A DNA stretch of 5,136 bases from Verrucomicrobiota bacterium. GTDB taxonomy: Bacteria > Verrucomicrobiota > Verrucomicrobiia > Limisphaerales > UBA9464. Every line of letters starts with the position of its first letter. The first letter of the stretch is position 1. Location of the stretch: assembly GCA_947454295.1 (NCBI GenBank), contig CANGMO010000218.1:1-5136 (forward strand), written 5' to 3'. The translations under genes and the position numbers were made by a program. This document shows, in pieces, positions 1 through 5,136 of this stretch. The notes under the pieces are model-generated. The model worked only from the letters and a program-made list of their open reading frames with translations, did not search any database and was not told the origin of the DNA.

Positions 1-1
1 C

Positions 2-397
2 GAGATCCACCAGATGCTCGTTCCCGAGCTGGACCGCGTCCTGCACAACCTGATCCAGGATCTGGAGGAGCGCGGCATGCTCGACTCGACGCTGGTCGTC
101 GCGATGGGGGAATTCGGCCGCACCCCGTGGTTGAATACGTCGCGCGGACGCGATCATTACCCGAACGCCTGGAGCATGATGATGACCGGCTGCGGTCTGA
201 AGCGTGGCGTCGTGACCGGCGCCACTGACGCGGACGGCGTGGACGTCATCGAGAAGCCCTACAACGAGCAGAATCTGTTCGCGACGATCTTTACCGCCCT
301 GGGTCTGGATCCTCACGCGGAGTACGACCTTCCGGGAATGCCCACCTTTCGCCGGGTCGAAAACCGGGCCGAGCCCATCCGGGAACTGCTCGCCTGA
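2..397 (+). CDS. DUF1501 family protein, C-terminal part (5' end outside the window)
   Basis: The reading frame is open from the first full codon and ends at TGA 395-397, giving 131 visible residues; the N-terminus lies upstream. Visible motifs are GEFGRTP (about residues 36-42 of the visible part), GRDHYP (49-54), a W-S segment, and G-A-T-D (73-76). This series is characteristic of the C-terminal half of DUF1501 proteins, which belong to the alkaline-phosphatase/sulfatase-like superfamily. Known family members usually carry a twin-arginine export signal and are abundant in Planctomycetota and Verrucomicrobiota, often beside DUF1549/DUF1553 cytochrome-type genes; neither the signal nor such partners can be seen here. 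The Asp-His of GRDH is a plausible metal-binding pair by analogy with the superfamily, which is inference. The substrate is unknown. The next gene follows after 10 nt, so the two are probably co-transcribed. Family assignment is firm; function is not. Confidence 0.9.
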   Translation, partial: EIHQMLVPELDRVLHNLIQDLEERGMLDSTLVVAMGEFGRTPWLNTSRGRDHYPNAWSMMMTGCGLKRGVVTGATDADGVDVIEKPYNEQNLFATIFTALGLDPHAEYDLPGMPTFRRVENRAEPIRELLA

Positions 398-407
398 ACG
401 CACGCGC

Positions 408-1484
408 ATGAAGCTCACCCTGCTCCAGGATCACAAGCTGCCCACGGGCGTGCTCGGCCTCGCAGTCTCCGGCGACGGCACGCGGGCGTTCACCGCGTGC
501 GCGGACGGCATCGTTTCTGTCGTCGATCTGGAGACCGGCCACGCGGAGGCCTTCGAGGAGCGGCATGCGTCGTTCGCCAGCGGCTGCGTGCTCCTGCCCG
601 ACGGCAACACGCTCATCTCGTCCGGATACGACGGTTCCCTCATCTGGCACGACGTCGCCACGCGTCGCAGCAAGCTTCGCATCCAGGCGCATCACTTCTG
701 GAGCTGGCATCTCGCGCTGTCGCCGGACGGCCGCCGCGTCGCCACCTGCACCGGGCAATACCTCCCTGGCGGCTGGAAATACGAGCCGGCCGTGGAAACC
801 GAACCGTCGGTGAAGGTCTACGACACCCAGACCGGGGAACGTGTGGCCGCCCTGCATCACGGCCCGCCGGTGTTGAGCTGCGCCTTCAGCCCCGACAGCC
901 GGCATCTCGCCGCGGCCAACATGCTGGGCGAAGTCCGGGTGTGGGATCTCGCCGCGCCGCCGAGCGGGCCAGTGCGCGATCCGATCTCGAAGTGGTCCAC
1001 GCCGGACTTCACCTCCTGGGGAACGACGAAGACGCATCATTATTGTGGTGGCATTTACTCCCTCTCGTTTTCACCCGACGGCGAACAGCTTGTGGGCTGT
1101 GGCATGGGGCCGATGGGCGATCCGATGGCCGGAAACGGCAAAATGACCTGGCAGCGCTGGGCCTGGCGGAAGGGTGAGCGAGTGGATCAGATCCGCGACG
1201 GTCAGCATGGCACCGGACTGATGGAGACTCTGGCCTGGCATCCGCGCGGCGAGTATTTCTTGATGGGTGGACGGCAGGCTCAGGGAACCTGGAATGCCGC
1301 CATATTCTCCGCGAAGGACGGCAGCCTGATCCACTCCATCGACACCAAGAAGCGCATCACCCGTGCCCGCTTCCATGGCGATGGCACCCGGTTGATCCTC
1401 GCCGGTGCCAATGGCCAGGCAGCTCGCAAGGACGGCAAATGGCCCGCCTGGGGCCGCCTCCAGCGCTACTCCGTGGACGCCTGA
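408..1484 (+). CDS. WD40-repeat beta-propeller protein
   Basis: This complete gene encodes 358 residues, from ATG 408 to TGA 1484. About seven WD40-like repeats can be picked out, at roughly residues 16-42, 57-84, 100-142, 154-182, 216-255, 272-306 and 316-355. They show recurring S-P-D-G/S turns (LSPDGR near 104, FSPDSR near 160, FSPDGE near 221) and repeat ends such as VRVWDL (176-181) and VKVYDT (135-140). Seven repeats fit one closed propeller, a scaffold for protein-protein contacts with no catalytic site of its own. There is no signal peptide or membrane segment, so it looks cytoplasmic unless the start is wrong. No Shine-Dalgarno motif precedes the ATG, but the 10-nt gap to the DUF1501 stop supports this start and co-transcription. 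Repeats 3 and 5 carry loop insertions (about 115-134 and 231-247) that could form a specific binding face. WD40 genes commonly neighbour DUF1501 genes in PVC bacteria; what this one binds is unknown. Confidence 0.9.
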   Translation: MKLTLLQDHKLPTGVLGLAVSGDGTRAFTACADGIVSVVDLETGHAEAFEERHASFASGCVLLPDGNTLISSGYDGSLIWHDVATRRSKLRIQAHHFWSWHLALSPDGRRVATCTGQYLPGGWKYEPAVETEPSVKVYDTQTGERVAALHHGPPVLSCAFSPDSRHLAAANMLGEVRVWDLAAPPSGPVRDPISKWSTPDFTSWGTTKTHHYCGGIYSLSFSPDGEQLVGCGMGPMGDPMAGNGKMTWQRWAWRKGERVDQIRDGQHGTGLMETLAWHPRGEYFLMGGRQAQGTWNAAIFSAKDGSLIHSIDTKKRITRARFHGDGTRLILAGANGQAARKDGKWPAWGRLQRYSVDA

Positions 1485-1497
1485 CCCGAATCCGCCG

Positions 1498-1516
1498 GTG
1501 CGTGCTGCCCACGCGC
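1498..1516 (+). terminator. Possible weak terminator hairpin after the WD40 gene
   Basis: GTGCGTG (1498-1504) pairs with CACGCGC (1510-1516) around the loop CTGCC, giving seven base pairs of which one is a G-U. It begins 14 nt after the WD40 stop and is followed by AGGATTGTCTT, which is only moderately T-rich. The position suits a terminator for the upstream unit, but the poor U-tract means it may be inefficient, Rho-assisted, or not a terminator. Confidence 0.3.
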
Positions 1517-1536
1517 AGGATTGTCTTAAACCTCCC

Positions 1537-1558
1537 GGTGGGGCAGGCTTCCCCCGCC
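1537..1558 (+). promoter_or_regulatory. GC-rich hairpin directly upstream of the response-regulator start
   Basis: GGTGGGG (1537-1543) can pair with CCCC, a bulged C, then GCC (1551-1558) across a 7-nt loop, including one G-U pair. It ends 10 nt before ATG 1569, exactly where a ribosome would bind, and no T-run follows, so it is not an intrinsic terminator. It could reduce translation initiation of the regulator. Only the pairing is seen; the role is inferred. Confidence 0.25.
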
Positions 1559-1568
1559 CGAACCCGAC

Positions 1569-2276
1569 ATGCGCATCCTGGTCATCGAAGACGAACCGCA
1601 ACTCGCCCGAAATGTGACGCGTGCGCTCATTCGTCACGGCCATGAGGCGACCGCCTGTCATGATGGCGCCGAAGGGTGCCGGGTAGCGCTCGAATTTGGC
1701 CCCGATCTGGTCGTGCTGGATCTCAATCTTCCCTCGCTCGACGGCCTGTCCGTGCTGGCGAAGCTCAAGGAGGCCCGACTTCCCGCACGAGTGATGATTC
1801 TAACGGCACGCGGCGAAGTGGAGCATCGCATCCGGGGGCTGAATGCGGGCGCCGACGACTACCTGGCCAAGCCGTTCTCCATGGAGGAATTGGTGGCGCG
1901 AATCGAGGCTCTGGGCCGGCGTGGCGCCACGCCGGCTCCCTCCGATCGCCATCGCGTGGCGGATCTGCAGATGGACATCGCAAACCGGCGTGTGGCCCGC
2001 GCCGGACAGGTGCTCGCCCTTTCACCGCGCGAATTTGATGTGCTGCAAGTGTTGATCGCCGAGCCCGGCCGCGTGTTTTCCCGAACCGAATTGTGCGAGC
2101 GGGTCTGGCAGCGCGACTACGAATACGACACGCGCACGGTGGAAATTCTCATCGCGCGCCTCCGCAAGAAGGTGGACGCGGGATTCGAACCCCCGTTGAT
2201 TCACACCATCCGCAGCGTCGGCTACACGCTCCGTGCCGACGCTCCGGGATCCGAAACGGGCTCCCCCCAATCATGA
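1569..2276 (+). CDS. OmpR/PhoB-family response regulator transcription factor
   Basis: This encodes a complete 235-residue regulator, a normal length for the family. Residues 1-115 form a receiver domain: acidic pair E7-D8, phospho-accepting D51 (in VVLDLNLP), T79 (in ILTAR), and K101-P102 (in YLAKPF). All key residues are present, so it should accept phosphate. Residues about 125-228 form the winged-helix DNA-binding domain, with the typical LSPREFDVL helix start, a V-F-S-R-T-E-L-C turn, an R-T-V-E-I-L-I-A-R-L-R-K-K recognition helix and the final I-R-S-V-G-Y-T-L wing. The start ATG 1569 falls right at the MRILVIEDE beginning of the receiver fold, so it is well supported even without a Shine-Dalgarno motif. 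The stop overlaps the next start as ATGA (2273-2276), so translation is probably coupled. The histidine kinase two genes downstream is its likely partner. Sequence resembles QseB/CusR/PhoP-type regulators, but specific targets cannot be assigned. Confidence 0.97.
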   Translation: MRILVIEDEPQLARNVTRALIRHGHEATACHDGAEGCRVALEFGPDLVVLDLNLPSLDGLSVLAKLKEARLPARVMILTARGEVEHRIRGLNAGADDYLAKPFSMEELVARIEALGRRGATPAPSDRHRVADLQMDIANRRVARAGQVLALSPREFDVLQVLIAEPGRVFSRTELCERVWQRDYEYDTRTVEILIARLRKKVDAGFEPPLIHTIRSVGYTLRADAPGSETGSPQS

Positions 2277-2941
2277 TCTCCAACCTCAGAATCAATGCCC
2301 GGGTACGCACCGGCCTGCTGGCGGCTGTGTGCCTGCTGGGCCGCGCTGCCGGCGTCCTCGGGGACGCGGTGGTTGAGGGCCACGTCACGTTGCCCAAGGC
2401 CGTCACCAGTCCGGTGATGAACAAGCGATACGACGTGATCACCAGCGGTGGCGTCCTTTCCCCCAACCCGCCGCGTGCCGTCCTTTATCTCGAGGGTGCT
2501 CCGTCGTTGTCAGCCCAGCCGGAGACCCGTCAGGTGGTGCAGACCAACTTTACGTTTGTCCCCTCGCTGCTGCCCATCCAGGTGGGAACACGCGTCGAGT
2601 TCCCGAATTTCGATCCCACCTTTCACAACGTCTTCTCCTATTCGCCCCCCAAGCGATTCGACCTCGGACGCTACCGGCCCGACGAGCGGCCAATCCCCTC
2701 GCAGCTCTTCGACAAGCCAGGGCTTGTGACACTCCGATGCGACATCCACGAGCACATGCGTGGGTTGATCCTGGTCCTTGAGACCCCGTACTTCGTGCTG
2801 AGCGACACCGACGGCCGCTTTCGTCTGGATCATCTCCCAACCGGCCGTTTCACGCTCAAGGCGTGGATCAACAGCAAAACCACCCTCGAGAAAACGATCG
2901 AGATTCCCGCGTCGGGAACCCTTCAAGTCGACTTTCCCTGA
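2273..2941 (+). CDS. Secreted plastocyanin-like (cupredoxin) protein with carboxypeptidase-regulatory-like C-terminus
   Basis: The protein has 222 residues. ATG 2273 is chosen over upstream in-frame codons because it overlaps the regulator stop (ATGA) and is followed at once by a signal peptide: basic residues to R12, a hydrophobic stretch about 14-23, and likely cleavage near G30/D31. Residues about 85-170 look like a cupredoxin fold. TFHNVFSYS supplies H118, and LRCDIHEHMRG supplies C156, H159, H161 and M162, the expected His/Cys/His/Met set for a type 1 copper site. The C-x2-H-x2-M loop is shorter than the C-x2-H-x4-M of plastocyanin but recurs in plastocyanin-like proteins sometimes annotated as methylamine utilization proteins. 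Residues about 173-222, with GRFRLDHLPTGRFTLKAW, match the carboxypeptidase regulatory-like beta-sandwich. It should act in the periplasm, possibly carrying copper or electrons, or acting as accessory sensor for the flanking two-component pair. Copper binding is predicted, not shown. Confidence 0.85.
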   Translation: MISNLRINARVRTGLLAAVCLLGRAAGVLGDAVVEGHVTLPKAVTSPVMNKRYDVITSGGVLSPNPPRAVLYLEGAPSLSAQPETRQVVQTNFTFVPSLLPIQVGTRVEFPNFDPTFHNVFSYSPPKRFDLGRYRPDERPIPSQLFDKPGLVTLRCDIHEHMRGLILVLETPYFVLSDTDGRFRLDHLPTGRFTLKAWINSKTTLEKTIEIPASGTLQVDFP

Positions 2942-2949
2942 ACGCTACC

Positions 2950-4749
2950 GTGGCCGCTGCACCTGAACTCGAATCCACGCCGGTCCGACAGGATCGCGTT
3001 GGTGGCTATCGGCTGAAGCTGATGGTCGTGATGATGCTGATGGTCATCGCAGTGAGCGGCGCCGGTCTCTATCTGGCGGAACGCGGGGTTGCGGAGAGCG
3101 TCACCAGCGGACTGCAGCGCGAATTCCAGACCGAGCTCCGGGCGCTGCACGGAATTCAGGAGATTCGTCAGGCCACCTTTGCCGAGGTCTGCCGCGCGCT
3201 GGTGCGGAAACCCCGCATCCACGCCGCGCTGGAGGACAATGCGCTCGATCTGCTTTACACCATCGCCAAGGACGAGATGCGCGACGTGATGTCCCCGTCA
3301 CCGGCCGGCGGCCTGAACTCGGGCGGGGGATTGGAGGCCGTGTTCTACCGGTTCCTCGATTTGAACGGCACGGTGATTTCCCCGCGTAACGCCCCGGACC
3401 CGGGTCCGCTCTCGCCCGAGGAGGAGCAGCAGCTTTCCCTGAAGGGACTGCCCCGCGGACATCAGATCGGGTATCTGCTTCGACACGCCTCCACCGGCGC
3501 GGAGGAAGTGGCGGAGGTCATCGCAACTCCGATCATTTCCACCGAGACCGGTGAGGCGATCGCAGCACTGGCCATTGGCTTCAAGCCTTCCGATCCGGCG
3601 GCCCTTCGGCCGGAACGCGGCGTCCGACGCGGCATCTGGCTCCAGCAGCGACTGCATCTCACGGACGTCTCCGACACCGCAAAATCAGAACTGGGAGCCG
3701 TGCTGGCCGGGGCCACGCGCTCCGCCACCGCCACCGAGGAACCCGCCCGCATCAACGTGGATGGCGTGGCACATCTGGTCTTCCACAAGCCACTCAACCC
3801 CGGTTCCACGTTCCCCGCAGCCGAGGAGGTCTGCCTCTATCCCCTCGGCGAACTGCTCGCCCGCCAGCGCCAGCTGCGCTGGAGCTTCCTCGGCAGTGGC
3901 GGCCTGGTGTTGCTCGGCGGTCTCGTCGCCAGCGGATTCTTCTCGGCACGGCTGTCGGCACCGGTCGAACAGCTCGCCGTCGACTCGGAGGAAAACCGCG
4001 CCAAACGCGCCGTCGCGGAAGCCGAACTCGTGCTGACTCACGAAGGTCTCCAACGGGCCATCCGCTTTTCGGCGGACGCGTCGCATCAGTTAAAAACGCC
4101 GGTCGCCGTCCTGCGGTCGGGCCTTGAGGAACTGCTGTCACGCGAATCGCTGTCCCCCGACGGCCGCCGGGAAATCGACGATCTCATTCACCAGACCTAT
4201 CGGCTCTCCAGCGTCATTGAGGACCTGCTCCTCCTTTCCCGTGTGGACGCGGGACGTCTGCAGCTGCATTTCGGCCCGGTCAATCTGTCCCGCCTGCTCG
4301 AGGCCGGTCTCGACGATCTCGAAACCCTGCCCGAGGGCACCGAGTACGCGGTCGAGGCACAAGTCGCACCCGATCTCACCATCGAGGGCGAAAGCCGCTA
4401 CACCTCGATCATCCTGCAAAACCTTCTCGAGAACGCGCGGAAGTACAACGAACCCGGAGGCCGCATCCGCATCGTGGCCCTCAGCGAGGACTCCCAGGTG
4501 CGGGTGCGCGTGGGGAACACCGGACGCACCATTCCCTCCGAGCTTCGCGAACGCATTTTCGAACGCTTTCATCGCGGTTCGATCGCGGAAAACGTCCCGG
4601 GACACGGATTGGGACTGAATCTGGCGCGCGAGCTGACGCGCCTCCATGGCGGTGAACTCCGGCTGGTGCAATCCGAAGCCGGCTGGACCGAATTCGAGGC
4701 CAGCTTCAAGCGGATCCTCCGACCCGAAGCGGGCCGGGCCATGGCATGA
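2950..4749 (+). CDS. Membrane-bound sensor histidine kinase
   Basis: The frame gives 599 residues from GTG 2950, 8 nt after the cupredoxin stop. An earlier in-frame GTG at 2863 would add 29 polar residues and overlap the cupredoxin gene by 79 nt, so it is less likely. Order of parts: transmembrane helix about 22-43; a large extracytoplasmic domain about 44-310 with Cache-like elements (FYRFLDLNGTVISP at 132-145, ATPIISTETGEAIAALAIGF at 192-211); second transmembrane helix about 312-334; a short linker; a HisKA dimerisation domain with phospho-accepting H379 in SADASHQLKTP; and a HATPase_c domain with N box N495 (LLENARKYN), G1 box NTGRTIP (N523), F box FERF (537-540) and G2 box GHGLGL (551-556). 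All catalytic motifs are present. N at the G1 position resembles CusS-type metal sensors. The encoded neighbours make the upstream response regulator its obvious partner. The stimulus is unknown; start codon is moderately sure. Confidence 0.93.
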   Translation: MAAAPELESTPVRQDRVGGYRLKLMVVMMLMVIAVSGAGLYLAERGVAESVTSGLQREFQTELRALHGIQEIRQATFAEVCRALVRKPRIHAALEDNALDLLYTIAKDEMRDVMSPSPAGGLNSGGGLEAVFYRFLDLNGTVISPRNAPDPGPLSPEEEQQLSLKGLPRGHQIGYLLRHASTGAEEVAEVIATPIISTETGEAIAALAIGFKPSDPAALRPERGVRRGIWLQQRLHLTDVSDTAKSELGAVLAGATRSATATEEPARINVDGVAHLVFHKPLNPGSTFPAAEEVCLYPLGELLARQRQLRWSFLGSGGLVLLGGLVASGFFSARLSAPVEQLAVDSEENRAKRAVAEAELVLTHEGLQRAIRFSADASHQLKTPVAVLRSGLEELLSRESLSPDGRREIDDLIHQTYRLSSVIEDLLLLSRVDAGRLQLHFGPVNLSRLLEAGLDDLETLPEGTEYAVEAQVAPDLTIEGESRYTSIILQNLLENARKYNEPGGRIRIVALSEDSQVRVRVGNTGRTIPSELRERIFERFHRGSIAENVPGHGLGLNLARELTRLHGGELRLVQSEAGWTEFEASFKRILRPEAGRAMA

Positions 4750-5136
4750 ATCGGAGCCTCACCATTGCGGGTGCCGCGATCGCCCTGGCGGGCGGGTCGA
4801 TGGCGTGCGCCGAACTGCATGCCGAGGAGTGGCTCGACCGGCTCGACGACGCGCTGACGGTTTCCGCCTGGAACAATCAGGTCCGCACGCGCCTCAGCGG
4901 CCTGGTGGATCTTGAGGCCTATCATTTTGAGGGCGAACCTCCCGGACTCATTGACACCAGCCGCGTCAACTTCGCAGCGCCCCGGCTGACCCTGCTCCTC
5001 GATTCGCAGGTTGGATCCCACGTGTACGTCTTCGCCCAGGCGCGGCTTGATCGCGGATTTGATCCCGGGGATTTCGGAACGCGTTTCCGGCTCACTGAAT
5101 ACGCGGTTCGCCTCAATCCCGAAATCGACGGCCCGC
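4746..5136 (+). CDS. Secreted, probable outer-membrane beta-barrel (porin-like) protein, N-terminal part
   Basis: The frame opens at ATG 4746, overlapping the kinase stop as ATGA (4746-4749), and runs without a stop through the window end, giving 130 residues. Residues 1-22 are a clear signal peptide: MNRSL, a hydrophobic core, and an A-C-A cleavage site before E23. C21 is not in a good lipobox (S-M-A-C), so signal peptidase I is favoured. After a short helical segment (about 27-40) come alternating polar/hydrophobic stretches: TRLSGLVDLEAY, PRLTLLLDSQVG, HVYVFAQARLDRGF and RFRLTEYAVRL. These look like successive transmembrane beta-strands with aromatic residues near the ends, including an FAQARLDRGFDPGD segment of the kind seen in porin-like proteins. 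The barrel call rests on pattern only; the C-terminal strand is outside the window. Its tight coupling to the kinase suggests it works with the signalling pair, either as transport output or in sensing. No Shine-Dalgarno motif is visible. Confidence 0.75.
   Translation, partial: MNRSLTIAGAAIALAGGSMACAELHAEEWLDRLDDALTVSAWNNQVRTRLSGLVDLEAYHFEGEPPGLIDTSRVNFAAPRLTLLLDSQVGSHVYVFAQARLDRGFDPGDFGTRFRLTEYAVRLNPEIDGP

Larger units (their letters stand above)
1485..1568 (+). promoter_or_regulatory. Intergenic region, putative leader/promoter of the two-component operon
   Basis: These 84 nt are the only sizeable gap in the window. They separate the DUF1501/WD40 unit from the response-regulator operon, so the operon promoter most likely lies here or inside the end of the WD40 gene. 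The only A/T-rich patch is about 1520-1531 (ATTGTCTTAAAC), which could hold a -10 element, but no convincing -35 partner is visible. An imperfect direct repeat, CCCGAATCCGCC (1485-1496) and CCCGAACCCGAC (1557-1568), matches at 10 of 12 positions. It could be chance in such GC-rich DNA or a regulator site. The promoter call is inferred from position. Confidence 0.35.

Noticed and set aside
291..1040. Long minus-strand open frame (about 249 codons) opposite the WD40 gene
   Set aside because: Its product is a compositionally biased Arg/Gly/Ala-rich sequence with no recognisable fold, and it lies opposite a clear WD40 gene. High G+C makes such antisense frames common.
497..1177. Second + strand frame inside the WD40 gene (about 226 codons)
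   Set aside because: The product is very Arg-rich and featureless, as expected for a frame-shifted reading of GC-rich DNA.
1485..1568. A copper-responsive operator upstream of the regulator
   Set aside because: No sequence resembling the known CusR/CopR palindromic box was found; the imperfect 12-nt direct repeat is too weak to call an operator.
2093..2272. N-terminal extension of the cupredoxin frame into the response-regulator gene
   Set aside because: The extension would overlap the winged-helix coding sequence by 180 nt and bury the signal peptide. ATG 2273 overlaps the regulator stop and begins right before the signal sequence.
4138..4671. Minus-strand open frame (about 177 codons) opposite the kinase catalytic domain
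   Set aside because: The + strand codes for the N, G1, F and G2 boxes there; the antisense product shows no domain and is a shadow.
4800..4811. Possible lipoprotein signal at C21 of the porin-like protein
   Set aside because: The residues before the Cys are S-M-A, with no Leu at -3, and A-C-A makes a good ordinary cleavage site.

Overview
The window looks like chromosomal DNA of a high-G+C (clearly above 60% by eye) Gram-negative bacterium of the Planctomycetota/Verrucomicrobiota (PVC) superphylum, Verrucomicrobiota more likely. The basis is a DUF1501 gene next to a WD40-repeat gene, a pairing typical of these phyla, together with start codons that lack Shine-Dalgarno sequences and genes encoding a secreted plastocyanin-like protein and a probable outer-membrane barrel. 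The assignment rests on gene content only. All five visible genes are on the + strand. No tRNA, rRNA, CRISPR array, insertion sequence or phage gene was seen.

Region 1 (1-1484) is the end of one transcription unit. It holds the C-terminal 131 residues of a DUF1501 protein (alkaline-phosphatase/sulfatase superfamily type) and, 10 nt later, a complete 358-residue WD40 beta-propeller protein.

Region 2 (1485-1568) is the only real intergenic gap. It contains a 7-bp hairpin that could end the upstream unit, a short A/T-rich patch that could be part of a promoter, and a second hairpin just before the next start codon.

Region 3 (1569 to beyond 5136) is a tightly packed four-gene operon: an OmpR/PhoB-type response regulator, a secreted plastocyanin-like (cupredoxin) protein with a carboxypeptidase-regulatory-like C-terminal segment, a membrane sensor histidine kinase with a large periplasmic domain, and the start of a secreted protein that looks like an outer-membrane beta-barrel. 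Two junctions are ATGA stop/start overlaps and the third is an 8-nt gap if the kinase starts at the preferred GTG.

This operon is the most interesting part of the window. A probable copper-binding periplasmic protein sits between the two halves of a two-component system, and a porin-like protein follows. The kinase ATP-binding domain has the N-x-G form of the G1 box seen in CusS-type metal sensors. A reasonable but unproven model is that the cupredoxin and kinase sense a metal or redox signal in the periplasm, the regulator controls transcription, and the barrel protein is the transport output. The ligand cannot be read from the sequence.
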